This document shows, in pieces, positions 9,525-18,442 of a stretch of DNA of 64,000 bases. Origin of the DNA: Ornithinimicrobium sp. CNJ-824 (GTDB lineage: Bacteria; Actinomycetota; Actinomycetes; Actinomycetales; Dermatophilaceae); NCBI RefSeq assembly GCF_001942405.1, contig NZ_MKKA01000005.1, positions 29,760-93,759 of the forward strand. Direction: 5' to 3'. Position 1 is the stretch's first letter, and every line of letters begins with the position of its first letter. The notes under the pieces were generated by a model. It worked only from the letters and a program-made list of their open reading frames with translations. It did no database searches and was not told the DNA's origin. Made by a program: the position numbers and the translations under genes.

Positions 9525-10384
9525 GTGAGCGAGCCCATCTCTCCCGCGCCCCCGGCCGCGACCGCCGGACCGCCTCGATCGCCTGGGCGGTCGCCGTGAT
9601 CGTCGTGGCCCTGGTCAGCGCGTTCATCGCCTGGCTGGCGATCGGTGGTGGCGGGTCGGACGACGCCGCCGGCAGCGACCCGTCGGTGAGCGCGCCGCCG
9701 ACGACCAGCGACCAGGACGGCTCGGCGGACGACGCCCCGGCCGCCGGTCCGGACGACGCCGCGGCCACCGGTCCGGACGACGCCGCAGCCACCGGGCCCT
9801 CGCCGGAGGTCGCCGAGCTGATGATGGGCCTGCAGCGGCGGGACGCGGACGACCCGCTGGCCGTGGGCGACGTGGACGCGCCGGTCGTCATGATCGAGTA
9901 CGCCGACTACCGCTGCCCCTACTGCGCCCGCTTCGAGCTGGAGACACGGCCGCAGCTGCAGGACCTCGTCGACGACGGGACGCTGCGGATCGAGTTCCGC
10001 GACTTCGTCATCTTCGGCGAGGAGTCGCACGCCGTGGCGGTGGCCGTGCGGGCCGCGGCGGAGCAGGGCGCCGAGCACGGCCTGGCCTACCAGGAGACCG
10101 CCTTCGCCCGGTCGACCAGCGGGGAGGCGACCCTGACGCAGGACGACCTGATCGCGTTGGCCGAGGAGGTCGGCGTGCCCGACGTCGAGGCCTTCACGGC
10201 CGCGCTCGACGACCCCGAGCTCGCGGCGGCCGTCGACGCCGACACCGCCGAGGCCAGGTCGCTGGGGCTCAGCTCGACCCCGACGTTCCTCGTCAACACC
10301 GCCGTCGTCCAGGGGGCCGAGTCGGCCGAGCACTTCCGCGGGGTCGTCGCCGAGCAGCTGGAGCAGGCCGGCGCGGACGGCTGA
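9525..10384 (+). CDS. Membrane-anchored DsbA-like thioredoxin-fold oxidoreductase, frameshifted near 9544
   Basis: A single transmembrane helix (IAWAVAVIVVALVSAFIAW) is followed by a low-complexity Asp/Ala/Gly/Pro linker with three 8-residue repeats and a DsbA-like domain with the CPYC motif (YADYRCPYCARFE, codons at 9914-9925) and the cis-Pro segment SSTPTFLVN. It should act outside the membrane in disulfide formation or reduction. A GTG at 9525 gives MSEPIS, but the frame then breaks; one extra C in the CCC at 9543-9545 joins it to RAPGRDRRTASIAW. The start is therefore tentative; the thioredoxin domain is certain. Confidence 0.82.
9728..9799 (+). repeat. Three 24-bp tandem repeats encoding DDA(A/P)A(T/A)GP
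   Basis: Units at 9728-9751, 9752-9775 and 9776-9799 read gacgacgccgcggccaccgg plus four bases with few changes. They encode the flexible linker of the DsbA-like protein. Confidence 0.75.
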
Positions 10385-10398
10385 GCCCGGGCTCGCGT

Positions 10399-10434
10399 GA
10401 CGACCTTCGGCCCTCCTGGGGGCCACGAACGGTC
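10399..10434 (+). repeat. 36-bp imperfect hairpin, copy of an intergenic repeat family
   Basis: Lies 15 bases after the stop of the DsbA-like gene. Its reverse complement (GACCGTTCGTGGCCCCCAGG then AGGGCCGAAGGTCGTC) is the same length as, and closely resembles, the element at 27397-27432. The centre GGCCCTCCTGGGGGCC can pair. It may be a transcription terminator without a U-tract or a REP-like element. Confidence 0.5.
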
Positions 10435-10473
10435 GAGCGAGATCGCGGACGCCAGGTCCGTCATCATGGATCG

Positions 10474-11057
10474 GTGCGTGTCTTCGTCGCCGTCGTCCCG
10501 CCCGCCCCGGTCGTCGAGGCCGTCGAGGAGTTCCTCCAGCCCCGTCGCGACGCGCTCGCGGCGGAGGGGCGCTGGCGCTGGACCCGGGCCGAGCACCTCC
10601 ACCTCACCCTGGCGTTCGTGCCCGACCTCGACGCGTGGCGGGAGGAGGAGCTGATCGCCGCGGGCGAGGAGTTCGCCGCCCGGCAGCAGCCGCTCGAGGT
10701 GCGCCTCTCCGGGGCCGGAGCCTTTCCCGACCCGGGTGCCGCCCGCGTGCTGTGGGCCGGGGTCGACGAGGAGCGTCCGGGCACCCTGGCCGACTGGGCT
10801 GCCGGCACCCGCAGGGTCCTCTCCCGGGCCGCGCCCGCGTCGAGGGCACCCGGTTCACGCCGCACGTCACGCTCGCCCGGTCGGTGGGCGGCCGGCACGC
10901 GGCCGGCCACCTGCTGCAGGCCCTGGACACGCTGCGGACCCCGGCGTGGAGCGTCGACGAGCTCGTCCTGGTCGCCTCCTGGCTCGGGGAGGGGCCGAAC
11001 AGGACGCCGCGGCACGAGGTGCGGCACCGCTGGCCGCTCGGGAAGGACCGCGCCTGA
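10474..11057 (+). CDS. thpR: RNA 2',3'-cyclic phosphodiesterase (LigT/ThpR family), frameshifted near 10834
   Basis: Two HxTx motifs define the 2H phosphoesterase family: HLTL at residues 43-46 and HVTL encoded near 10863. About 194 residues, normal for ThpR, which opens 2',3'-cyclic phosphates on RNA ends. The frame changes between TRRVLSRAA and ARVEGTRFTPHVTLARSV; one extra G or C in gcgcccgcg (10831-10839) joins them. The start is a GTG at 10474 giving MRVFVAVVPP, with CATCAT six bases upstream as a weak -10. It converges on the metallophosphoesterase gene with only three bases between stops. Confidence 0.85.
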
Positions 11058-11060
11058 CGG

Positions 11061-12818
11061 CTACGGCGCCGTCGCGTCCTCGGGCTCGCTCGTGGTGGCG
11101 TCGTCGTCCGGCCCGGTCGTGACGCCCGCCCCGTCCGGACCAGCCGTGACCGCCACCCCGTCCGGACCGGCCGTGACGGCGTCGTCGTCCCCTGGCTCCG
11201 TCACCTCCACCGGCTCGACCTCGGCCGGGACGAACTCGTCCACCGGCCCGGTCACGACGCCCAGCTCCGGCCCGCAGGAACGCCCCTGCGGCGGGTCCGG
11301 CTGCAGCGTCCGCCCGTTGAGGAGCCGCACGTCGTCGAACTGCGGCCGCCCGGACACCAGGTTGCGGTAGCTGTAGCGCGCCAGGCTCACCACCGAGCAG
11401 TCCTGCCCGACGGTGAGGATGTCGAAGCTGTAGGGCTGGCTCAGCAGCTCGCCGGCGGTCTCCGGGTCCTCCTCGGCGGCCTCCTGGGCCTGCTCGGTCA
11501 GCGGCGGCAGCCGGAACTGGTTGACCAGCCCGCCACCGGTCAGCGACCCGACCTGCAGGTGCTGCCCGTCGATCGCGGGGACGTGCATGTGCCCGTTGAG
11601 CGTCAGCGCGCCGGCGTCCACCCGCTGCGCGGCGTAGGGCTGGTGGGTGACGACGAGGTCGGTCGGCGCCAGCCCGTCGGTGGCCTCCCGGAACTGTTGC
11701 GCCGCCTCGGCCTGCTCCCCGGCGAAGTCGTCCGACCGCTGGTTGAAGAAGCGCACGTCGTTGAAGCCCGACACCGAGACGCCGTGGACGTCGGTCCGGA
11801 CGTACTCCCCGTCCGTGGGCTCCAGCAGCACCACGTTGGGCACCTGCGCCATCCGGCGCAGGAGCCCCTCGTCGGTGGCGGACACGGCGTCGTGGTTGCC
11901 CCGGACGAAGATGTAGGGCACGCCCAGCGACTCGATGCCCTCGTAGATCCCGGTCAGCTCCCCCTCCCGCGCCTGGCCGAAGTTGACCAGGTCGCCGGTG
12001 TCGATCACCGCGTCGATCCGCTCGGTGGCCACGATCTGCCGCAGCAGCGGGTACTGGTCCATCCCGTGGATGTCGCTGACCAGCAGGAACCGGGCGGCGG
12101 CCGGCCGGTCGACCGTCTCGGGGGTGAACTCCTGCCGCAGGGCGTCCGAGAGCGCCAGCAGGTTGGTCACGTAGACCGCGCCCTGGTCGGCCTTGCTGGA
12201 GAGCGAGTCGAGGATGCCGGCGTTGGTCTGCACGAGGGAGAGGACCGAGGTGGTCCGGAACTCGGCGACCTTCCCGGTCCGGTAGGTCAGGTAGGCGGAC
12301 GCGCCGGGCAGCGCCAGCGCCAGCGCGGTGGCCCCCGCCGCGGCGGCGACGACGTGACCGGCGTGGCGCGGGCGGGACACGGCATACGTGAGCAGCACCA
12401 GCAGCGAGGTGACCAGGGCGCCGGCCGCGAACTTCCAGGCGACCTCCCGCACGCCGGTGTCGATGGCCGTGCGCAGCTCCTCCTGGCTGGGCTGGAGGTT
12501 CTCGGTGGTCAGCCGGCCGGAGCGGATGAGGTCGGTGACCCGGTCGCGCACCTGCACCTGCCCGGTGAGCCCGGGCGCCGGCAGCGGTCCGTCGAAGCTC
12601 ATCACCACGTCGCCGACGACGGTGGGCACCTGGATGGTCGAGTCCAGCCGGGGCTCGACGGACACGTCGGCGGTGAAGTACTCCGTCTCCACGTGCACCG
12701 GCCACAGCTGGGTGGTGGCGACCCCGCCGACGACGGCCATGAGCGTGAGCAGCATGACGACCAGGGCTCGCCACAGACCGGCGGCCATGCCACGGGTGAT
12801 GCGCTCACGGGTGCTCAT
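11061..12818 (-). CDS. Membrane-bound calcineurin-like metallophosphoesterase
   Basis: 585 residues. The N-terminal helix (LWRALVVMLLTLMAVVGGVA) is followed by an extracytoplasmic region and two more membrane segments (WKFAAGALVTSLLVLLTYAV and VVAAAAGATALALALPGASAY). The phosphoesterase domain has SDIHG, DTGDLVNFG, RGNHD, THQP and NGHMH in the correct order, so all metal ligands are present. The C-terminus ends in an acidic tail with three VTAGPDG-type repeats. The substrate is unknown. Longer in-frame extension upstream of 12818 is antisense to the FAD dehydrogenase gene and was rejected; the two genes are divergent. Confidence 0.88.
   Translation of the reverse strand: MSTRERITRGMAAGLWRALVVMLLTLMAVVGGVATTQLWPVHVETEYFTADVSVEPRLDSTIQVPTVVGDVVMSFDGPLPAPGLTGQVQVRDRVTDLIRSGRLTTENLQPSQEELRTAIDTGVREVAWKFAAGALVTSLLVLLTYAVSRPRHAGHVVAAAAGATALALALPGASAYLTYRTGKVAEFRTTSVLSLVQTNAGILDSLSSKADQGAVYVTNLLALSDALRQEFTPETVDRPAAARFLLVSDIHGMDQYPLLRQIVATERIDAVIDTGDLVNFGQAREGELTGIYEGIESLGVPYIFVRGNHDAVSATDEGLLRRMAQVPNVVLLEPTDGEYVRTDVHGVSVSGFNDVRFFNQRSDDFAGEQAEAAQQFREATDGLAPTDLVVTHQPYAAQRVDAGALTLNGHMHVPAIDGQHLQVGSLTGGGLVNQFRLPPLTEQAQEAAEEDPETAGELLSQPYSFDILTVGQDCSVVSLARYSYRNLVSGRPQFDDVRLLNGRTLQPDPPQGRSCGPELGVVTGPVDEFVPAEVEPVEVTEPGDDDAVTAGPDGVAVTAGPDGAGVTTGPDDDATTSEPEDATAP
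11107..11187 (-). repeat. Three 27-bp tandem repeats in the metallophosphoesterase tail
   Basis: Plus-strand units start tccggcccggtcgtgacg (11107), tccggaccagccgtgacc (11134) and tccggaccggccgtgacg (11161), each 27 bases. They encode the repeated (A/T)VTAGPDG tail. Confidence 0.75.
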
Positions 12819-12902
12819 CGCACGGGTCAGCGTAGCCGTGGGTCGATGGGTACCGTGGGGGCGCGCGCCCTTGGGGGCTCGCCGGACCGTCGAGGAGGAC
12901 GC

Positions 12903-14591
12903 ATGGACGCCGACGTCGTCGTGGTGGGGGCCGGGCTGGCCGGCCTGGTCGCCACCGCCGAGCTGGTCGCCGCCGGGAGGAGGGTCGCGCTGGTGGACCA
13001 GGAGTCGACCCGGCACCTCGGCGGCCAGGCCTGGTGGAGCTTCGGCGGGCTGTTCCTCGTCGACACCCCCGAGCAGCGGCGCATGGGCATCGCCGACACC
13101 CGCGACCTGGCCTGGCAGGACTGGACGGGGACGGCAGGGTTCGACCGGCTCGGGCCCGGCGGCGAGGACGGCTGGGGGCAGCGCTGGGCCCGCGCCTACG
13201 TCGACTGGGCCTCCGGGGAGAAGCGGGCCTGGCTGCGCGAGCGGGGGGTCCGGTTCTTCCCGGTCGTCGGCTGGGCCGAGCGTGGCGACGGCACCGCGAC
13301 CGGCCACGGCAACTCGGTGCCGCGGTTCCACATCGTCTGGGGCACGGGCCCGGCGATCGTCGAGCCCTTCGAGCGCCAGGTGCGGGCCGGCGTCGAGGCG
13401 GGCCTGGTCACCCTGCACGGACGGCACCGGGTCACCGGGCTGGTGCTCACCGACGGGGCGGTCACCGGGGTGCGCTGCGACGTGCTCCGCGAGGACGGGG
13501 TGGAGCGGGGTATGCCGTCCACGCGCGAGGTGGTGGGGCAGGCCGAGCTGTCCGCCCAGGCGGTCGTGGTCACCAGCGGGGGCATCGGGGCGAACGCCGA
13601 CCTGGTCCGCCGGTTCTGGCCGGACCGGCTGGGGACGCCCCCGCAGGACATGGTCACCGGGGTCCCGGCCTACGTCGACGGGTCCATGCTCGACCCCGTC
13701 GCCGACGCCGGGGCCAGGCTGGTCAACCGCGACCGGATGTGGCACTACACCGAGGGCCTGGCCAACCACGCGCCCGTGTGGCCGGGGCACGGCATCCGCA
13801 TCCTGCCCGGGCCCAGCTCGCTCTGGCTGGACGGGTCGGGGCGACGGCTGCCCGCGCCGTACTTCCCGGGGTTCGACACCCTCGGCACCCTCGCCCACCT
13901 GCGGACCGCCGAGGGTGCGCGGGAGCACGACCACTCCTGGTTCGTGGCCACCCGGACGATCCTGGGCAAGGAGTACGCCCTGTCCGGGTCCGAGCAGAAC
14001 CCCGACCTGACCGGGCGGTCGGTCCGGGGCGTGCTGGGGCGGGTCACCACCGACGTCCCCGGGCCGCTGCGGGCGTTCGTCGACCACGGCGCCGACGTCG
14101 TCGAGGCGGACACCCCGGAGAAGCTGGCCGCGGTGATGAACGCGCTGGTCGGGGACGGCGACGGGCACGGGGAGGGGCTGGTCGACGGCGGTCGGCTCCG
14201 CACGCTGCTGGAGGCGCACGACCGGGAGCTGGACAACGACTACGGCAAGGACCTGCAGACCGCCCTCGTGCGCGCCGCCCGGCGCTCGCGGGGGGACCGG
14301 CTCGTCCGCACCGCCCCGCCGCACCGCTTCCTCGACCCCGACCACGGGCCGCTCGTGGCGCTGCGGCTGCGGGTGCTGACCCGCAAGACGCTCGGCGGCG
14401 TCCAGACCGACCTGGACTCGCGGGCCCTGGACGCCCAGGGCGACCCGGTGCCCGGGCTCTACGCCGCCGGCGAGGTCGCCGGGTTCGGCGGCGGCGGGGT
14501 GCACGGCTACCGGTCGCTGGAGGGCACCTTCCTCGGCGGCTGCCTGTTCAGCGGCCGGGCGGCCGGGAGGGCGCTGGCCCGCGACCTGTGA
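12903..14591 (+). CDS. FAD-binding dehydrogenase (FAD_binding_2, KstD-like)
   Basis: 562 residues. The N-terminal Rossmann motif VVVVGAGLAGLVATAELV binds FAD, followed by the Glu/Gln-rich LVDQES. The C-terminus has GGVQTDLDSRALDAQGDPVP, LYAAGEVAGFGGGGVHGY and LEGTFLGGCLFSGRAAG, the standard second FAD-contact region of the fumarate-reductase/KstD group. Strong Shine-Dalgarno GAGGAGG before the ATG. It is probably a cytosolic flavin dehydrogenase acting on a ring or enoyl substrate; the substrate cannot be inferred, and no steroid genes are nearby. Confidence 0.88.
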   Translation: MDADVVVVGAGLAGLVATAELVAAGRRVALVDQESTRHLGGQAWWSFGGLFLVDTPEQRRMGIADTRDLAWQDWTGTAGFDRLGPGGEDGWGQRWARAYVDWASGEKRAWLRERGVRFFPVVGWAERGDGTATGHGNSVPRFHIVWGTGPAIVEPFERQVRAGVEAGLVTLHGRHRVTGLVLTDGAVTGVRCDVLREDGVERGMPSTREVVGQAELSAQAVVVTSGGIGANADLVRRFWPDRLGTPPQDMVTGVPAYVDGSMLDPVADAGARLVNRDRMWHYTEGLANHAPVWPGHGIRILPGPSSLWLDGSGRRLPAPYFPGFDTLGTLAHLRTAEGAREHDHSWFVATRTILGKEYALSGSEQNPDLTGRSVRGVLGRVTTDVPGPLRAFVDHGADVVEADTPEKLAAVMNALVGDGDGHGEGLVDGGRLRTLLEAHDRELDNDYGKDLQTALVRAARRSRGDRLVRTAPPHRFLDPDHGPLVALRLRVLTRKTLGGVQTDLDSRALDAQGDPVPGLYAAGEVAGFGGGGVHGYRSLEGTFLGGCLFSGRAAGRALARDL

Positions 14592-14648
14592 CGACAGCGC
14601 CGTGGCGGTCCGGGCGCGGGCGGCCGGAGGTGTGGTTGGCTGGCGTCC

Positions 14649-15155
14649 ATGGACATGGGGACGCTCCGGCGCAAGGCCGGGACCGCGGCGCTGGTCGGGT
14701 TCCGGGTCATGCCCGGGCCGCTGAAGCGGGCGGCCGTACGGGTCGGTGCGCCCAGCTACACCGTCGGGGCGGTCTGCGTGCTGGAGCACGAGGGCCACGT
14801 GCTCTTCCTGTGGCAGCCGCACCGGGAGGGCTGGAGCCTGCCGGGCGGCCTGCTCGGCAAGGGCGAGGAGCCCGAGGACGCCGTGCGGCGCGAGGTGGCC
14901 GAGGAGGTCGGCGTGGACATCGACCCCGGCGACCCTGTCTTCATCCGCGTCGACGCCGTCGACCAGGGGATCGACGTCGTCTTCCGGGTCCGGCTGGACC
15001 GCCGGCCCGAGCTGACCCTGGCCACCGAGGCCCGCAAGGCGCAGTGGTTCACCCCCGAGAAGCTGACCGACGCCGACCGGGACACCCGCGGCATCCTCGA
15101 GCTGCTCGCCGGCCAGGGCCGCGAGCGGCGGGAGGGCCGGCTCCTCGAGGGCTGA
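14649..15155 (+). CDS. NUDIX hydrolase
   Basis: 168 residues with a complete Nudix box, GGLLGKGEEPEDAVRREVAE followed by EVG, matching GX5EX7REUXEEXGU. The N-terminal 30 residues are basic (LRRKAGTAALVGFRVMPGP). Such enzymes hydrolyse nucleoside diphosphates linked to another moiety; the substrate here is unknown. The stop is seven bases from the convergent quinone-oxidoreductase stop. Confidence 0.92.
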   Translation: MDMGTLRRKAGTAALVGFRVMPGPLKRAAVRVGAPSYTVGAVCVLEHEGHVLFLWQPHREGWSLPGGLLGKGEEPEDAVRREVAEEVGVDIDPGDPVFIRVDAVDQGIDVVFRVRLDRRPELTLATEARKAQWFTPEKLTDADRDTRGILELLAGQGRERREGRLLEG

Positions 15156-15162
15156 CGGCACC

Positions 15163-16164
15163 TCAGCCGGGGGCGACCTCGAGCAGGATCTTGCCGACGT
15201 GGGCCGAGGCCTCCATCTCCTCGTGGGCCCGGGCGGCCTCGGCGAGGGGGTGCCGGGACTGGATGACCGTCCGGATCCGCCCCTGCTCGACCAGCGGCCA
15301 GACGTGCTCGCGCACGGCCGCCACGATCTGCGCCTTGCCCTCGACCGGTCGCGAGCGCAGCGAGGTCGCGATGACGCGGGCCCGCTTGGCCAGCAGGGCC
15401 CCCAGGTCCAGCTCGCCGCGCCGGCCGCCCTGCAGCCCGATGACCACGAGGCGCCCGTCCTTGGCGAGGAGGTCGACGTTGCGCTCGAGGTACTTGGCGC
15501 CCACGACGTCGAGGATGACGTCCGCGCCCCGCCCGTCGGTCGCCTCCCTGACCTCGTCCACGAAGTCCTGCGTGCGGTAGTTGACCAGCACGTCCGCCCC
15601 CAGCTCGCGGCAGGCCGCGAGCTTCTCCTGCGTCGACGCGGTGACCGCCACGGTCGCGCCGAGGGCCTTGGCGACCTGGATGGCCATCGTGCCGATCCCG
15701 CTGGAGCCGCCGTGGATCAGCACGGTCTCGCCCTCGCCCAGCCCGGCCTCCATCACGAGGTTGCTCCACACGGTGCAGGCCACCTCGGGCAGCGCCGCGG
15801 CGTCGGCCAGCGGCACGCCGGCCGGCACGGGCAGCAGCTGGCCGACGGGCACGGCGACGTGCTCGGCATACCCGCCTCCGGCCAGCAGCGCGCAGACCTC
15901 GTCGCCCACGCTCCAGCCCGCCTCCTCGCAGCCGGGGCCGAGCTCGACGACCCGGCCGCTGACCTCCAGCCCGGGCAGCTCGGAGGCCCCCGGCGGCGGC
16001 GGGTAGAACCCCTTGCGCTGCATGACGTCGGCCCGGTTGACCCCGGCGGTGACCACCTCGACGAGGACCTCGCCCTGCCCGGGCTGCGGCCGGTCGACCT
16101 GCGCGGGGACGAGGACGTCGGCCTCGCCGGGACCGGTGATGGTGACGGCGTTCATCTGCGGCAT
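15163..16164 (-). CDS. NAD(P)H quinone oxidoreductase, PIG3/QOR type (zinc-free MDR)
   Basis: 333 residues of the medium-chain dehydrogenase/reductase superfamily. N-terminal GroES-like domain with AGVNRADVMQRKGFYPPPPG, diagnostic of the PIG3 subfamily, then the nucleotide-binding motif HGGSSGIGTMAIQVAKALG. It lacks the zinc-ligand set of alcohol dehydrogenases. The ATG at 16164 is preferred over an upstream TTG (16173) because TAGATT (16172-16177, minus strand) sits seven bases before it, a leaderless arrangement. The CNT transporter gene is 36 bases upstream on the same strand. Confidence 0.92.
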   Translation of the reverse strand: MPQMNAVTITGPGEADVLVPAQVDRPQPGQGEVLVEVVTAGVNRADVMQRKGFYPPPPGASELPGLEVSGRVVELGPGCEEAGWSVGDEVCALLAGGGYAEHVAVPVGQLLPVPAGVPLADAAALPEVACTVWSNLVMEAGLGEGETVLIHGGSSGIGTMAIQVAKALGATVAVTASTQEKLAACRELGADVLVNYRTQDFVDEVREATDGRGADVILDVVGAKYLERNVDLLAKDGRLVVIGLQGGRRGELDLGALLAKRARVIATSLRSRPVEGKAQIVAAVREHVWPLVEQGRIRTVIQSRHPLAEAARAHEEMEASAHVGKILLEVAPG

Positions 16165-16171
16165 GGGCCGC

Positions 16172-16177
16172 AATCTA
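16172..16177 (-). promoter_or_regulatory. -10 box (leaderless) of the PIG3-type oxidoreductase gene
   Basis: Minus-strand TAGATT, seven bases before the ATG at 16164. It argues against the TTG start at 16173, which lies inside the box. Confidence 0.45.
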
Positions 16178-16200
16178 CCTATCGGACGGGGGGGAGGCCG

Positions 16201-17562
16201 CTACCCGATGAGGATCCCGGCGATGGCCGCGCTCATGAGGTTGGCCAGGGTGGCGGCGGCGATCGCCCGCAGGCCCAGGGTGGCGATCTCGCGCCGGCGG
16301 TGCTTGACCAGGCTGCCCAGCCCGCCGAGCAGGATGCCCAGGGAGCCGAGGTTGGCGAAGCCGGTCAGCGCGAACGTGATGATCGCGGCCGTCTTGGGGC
16401 TGAACTCCTCGATCGAGGGCGCGAAGTTGGAGAAGGCGACGAACTCGTTGACGATCACCTTCTGGCCCACGAAGCTGCCGGCGCCGGTCGCCTCGGCCCA
16501 GGGCACGCCGATGACCGTCATGAGCGGGGCGAAGACGTAGCCCAGGATCTGCTCGAAGGTCAGCTCGGGGTTGCCGAACCAGCCGCCGACCGTGCCGAGC
16601 ATGAGGTTGACGAGGGCGATGAGCGAGATGAAGGCGAGCAGCATCGCGCCGATGTTGAGCGCCAGCTTGAGGCCGTCGGCCGCCCCGGAGGCGGCCGCGT
16701 CGATGACGTTGCGGTACTCCATGGAGTCGTCGAGGTCGTCGTCCTCGTCGGTCTCGTCCTGCTTTCGCCGGGTGTCCTCCGGGGCGACGGCCGTCGCGCC
16801 GCGGGTGGTGACGACGTCCCCGTCCCGGGACCTGATCCGGGGGCGGGCCTGCCGGCTGCCACCGGCCGCGGAGCCCGCGGGCGCGTCCTCCGGCGGCTCG
16901 TCCGGGTCCTCCGGCTCGAGCAGCTTGGCCATCATCAGCGCACCGGGGGCGGCCATGAACGAGGCGGCGATGAGGTACTCCAGCGGGGCGCCCAGCAGGG
17001 AATAGCCCACGAGCACCGAGCCCGCCACCGTGGACAGGCCCCCGACCATCACCGCGAACAGCCCCGAGCGGGTCAGCCCCTTGAGGTAGGGCCGGATGAC
17101 GAGCGGCGCCTCGGTCTGCCCGACGAAGATGTTGGCTGCGGCGTTGACCGACTCGGCCTTGCGGGTGCCCAGCGCCTTGCCCAGGGCGGCGCCGAGCTTC
17201 TCCACGACGAACTGCAGGACCTTGTAGTGGTAGAGCACCGCGGTCAGCGAGGCGAAGAAGATGATGACCGGCAGCACCTGGAAGGCGAAGACGACGCCGG
17301 CGTCCTCGCCCTGGGGCAGCACCGGGCCGAAGAGGAAGCTGATGCCCGCGTTGGCCGAGTTGATCACCGCCTGCACGGCCTCGGTGACCGCCTGCAGCAC
17401 GGCCCGTCCGGCCGACCAGTAGAGGACGAGCACCCCGAAGAGCGCCTGCAGCCCCAGCGCCGACAGGACCGTGCGCCACCGGACCGCCCGCCGGTTGGAG
17501 GAGAGCAGCAGGCCGAGCGCGACGAGGGCGGCCATGCCGCCGATACCCCAGAGGACGTCCAT
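16201..17562 (-). CDS. NupC/CNT-family concentrative nucleoside transporter with a long hydrophilic insert
   Basis: 453 residues. Family landmarks are FFASLTAVLYHYKVLQFVV, ANIFVGQTEAPLVIRPYL (the QTEAP nucleoside-binding motif), QKVIVNEFVAF and the C-terminal LTGFANLGSLGILLGGL. It should be an ion-coupled nucleoside importer. Unusual is a charged, disorder-like insert of about 80 residues after MMAKLLEPEDPDEPPEDAP, with a very acidic run DETDEDDDLDDSMEYRN; most bacterial relatives are about 400-430 residues. TAACGT (17569-17574, minus strand) lies six bases before the ATG, so it may have its own leaderless promoter even though the IclR gene ends only nine bases upstream. Confidence 0.93.
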   Translation of the reverse strand: MDVLWGIGGMAALVALGLLLSSNRRAVRWRTVLSALGLQALFGVLVLYWSAGRAVLQAVTEAVQAVINSANAGISFLFGPVLPQGEDAGVVFAFQVLPVIIFFASLTAVLYHYKVLQFVVEKLGAALGKALGTRKAESVNAAANIFVGQTEAPLVIRPYLKGLTRSGLFAVMVGGLSTVAGSVLVGYSLLGAPLEYLIAASFMAAPGALMMAKLLEPEDPDEPPEDAPAGSAAGGSRQARPRIRSRDGDVVTTRGATAVAPEDTRRKQDETDEDDDLDDSMEYRNVIDAAASGAADGLKLALNIGAMLLAFISLIALVNLMLGTVGGWFGNPELTFEQILGYVFAPLMTVIGVPWAEATGAGSFVGQKVIVNEFVAFSNFAPSIEEFSPKTAAIITFALTGFANLGSLGILLGGLGSLVKHRRREIATLGLRAIAAATLANLMSAAIAGILIG

Positions 17563-17571
17563 GCGGGGACG

Positions 17572-18335
17572 TTACCGGCTGCGGCGCCCCAAGCGTCGGG
17601 AGATCTCGTCGGCGGCGCGGCGCACGGCACCGGCCAGCGACTCCCGGAGCTCATCGGTCAGCTCCTCGGTCGGCACGGTCAGGGCGACGGCGGCGGCCGG
17701 GTGGCCGGTGTGGTCGGTCACCGGGGCCGCCACCGAGTCGAGGCCACGCGTCACGTAACCCTCCTCCACGGCATACCCCCTGGTCCGGGCCTGCGCCAGC
17801 AGCGGCCGCAGGGTCGAGGGGGAGGTCGGGCCGGCGTCCGTGCGCCGGACGAAGGCGTCGGTCCCGGGGAAGAGCGCGCGCACCTGGGCGGCGGGCAGCG
17901 CGGCGAGGATCGCCAGGCCGGTCGCGGTGAGCGAGGCGGGCAGCCGGACGCGACGTCGGAGACCAGCGACGGGCGGCCGGCGACCCGCTCCTCGACGACG
18001 TAGACCACGTCCCGCCCGTGCAGCACCCCCAGGTGCGCGTTGTGGCCGGTCGCGTCGGCCAGGCGGGTGAGCACCGGGCGCGCCAGGCGCTGCAGCGGCG
18101 CGTGCCGGGTGTAGGCCGACCCCAGCTCGAACGCGGCGACGCCCAGCCCGTAGCGCCGCTCCTCGGGCAGGTGCACGACGAAGCCGCGCTCCACGAGGGC
18201 GGCCAGCAGGTGGTAGGTGGAGGAGCGGGGCAGGCCGAGCTCCCGGGCGACCGCCGCCGCCGGCTGGGGGGTCGCGTGCCGGGCCAGGAAGGTCAGCACG
18301 TCGAGCGCGTGCCCGGCGGCGGGTGCGTTGGCCAC
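17572..18335 (-). CDS. IclR-family transcription regulator (candidate hut regulator), frameshifted near 17950
   Basis: N-terminal winged HTH (ALDVLTFLARHATPQPAAAVARELGLP, then RSSTYHLLAALVERGFV) and an IclR effector domain (LTATGLAILAALPAAQVRAL, GLDSVAAPVTDHTGHPAAAVA). The frame breaks between RPSLVSDV and RLPASLTATG; one extra G in the GTCGCGTCC stretch (17946-17954) restores it. Total about 254 residues, typical for the family. The start is a GTG with CATACT six bases upstream (18342-18347, minus strand), so it is probably leaderless. It is the regulator gene nearest hutH (with one ASCH gene between) and is the best candidate for the factor that reads the three 18-bp palindromes upstream of the hut units. 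That link is inference. Confidence 0.85.
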
Positions 18336-18429
18336 CGCGCCAGTATGGCGTGGGCGCGGGGGTTGGGCGTGGGCGTGGGCGGTGGCGCAGGTGTTGCCTG
18401 CGGATGGCGGCGGCGGTCGCGGCGGGCCG

Positions 18430-18435
18430 TACGGT
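18430..18435 (+). promoter_or_regulatory. -10 box (leaderless) of the ASCH-domain gene
   Basis: TACGGT lies seven bases before the ATG at 18443. Confidence 0.4.
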
Positions 18436-18442
18436 GGGCGCC

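Noticed and set aside
11061..15161. A 1366-codon minus-strand open frame extending the metallophosphoesterase upstream
   Set aside because: The extension is antisense to the FAD dehydrogenase and NUDIX genes; the membrane helix and start codon at 12818 give a normal family member.
15199..18003. A 934-codon plus-strand open frame opposite the quinone oxidoreductase and CNT genes
   Set aside because: Composition is typical of shadow frames (long Gly/Arg/Asp/Gln runs) and both minus-strand genes have clear family motifs.
18350..18420. GT-rich direct repeats (gggcgtgggcgtgggcggtgg) upstream of the ASCH gene as a regulatory element
   Set aside because: Irregular low-complexity G/T sequence without symmetry; the -10 box next to the ATG explains expression without it.
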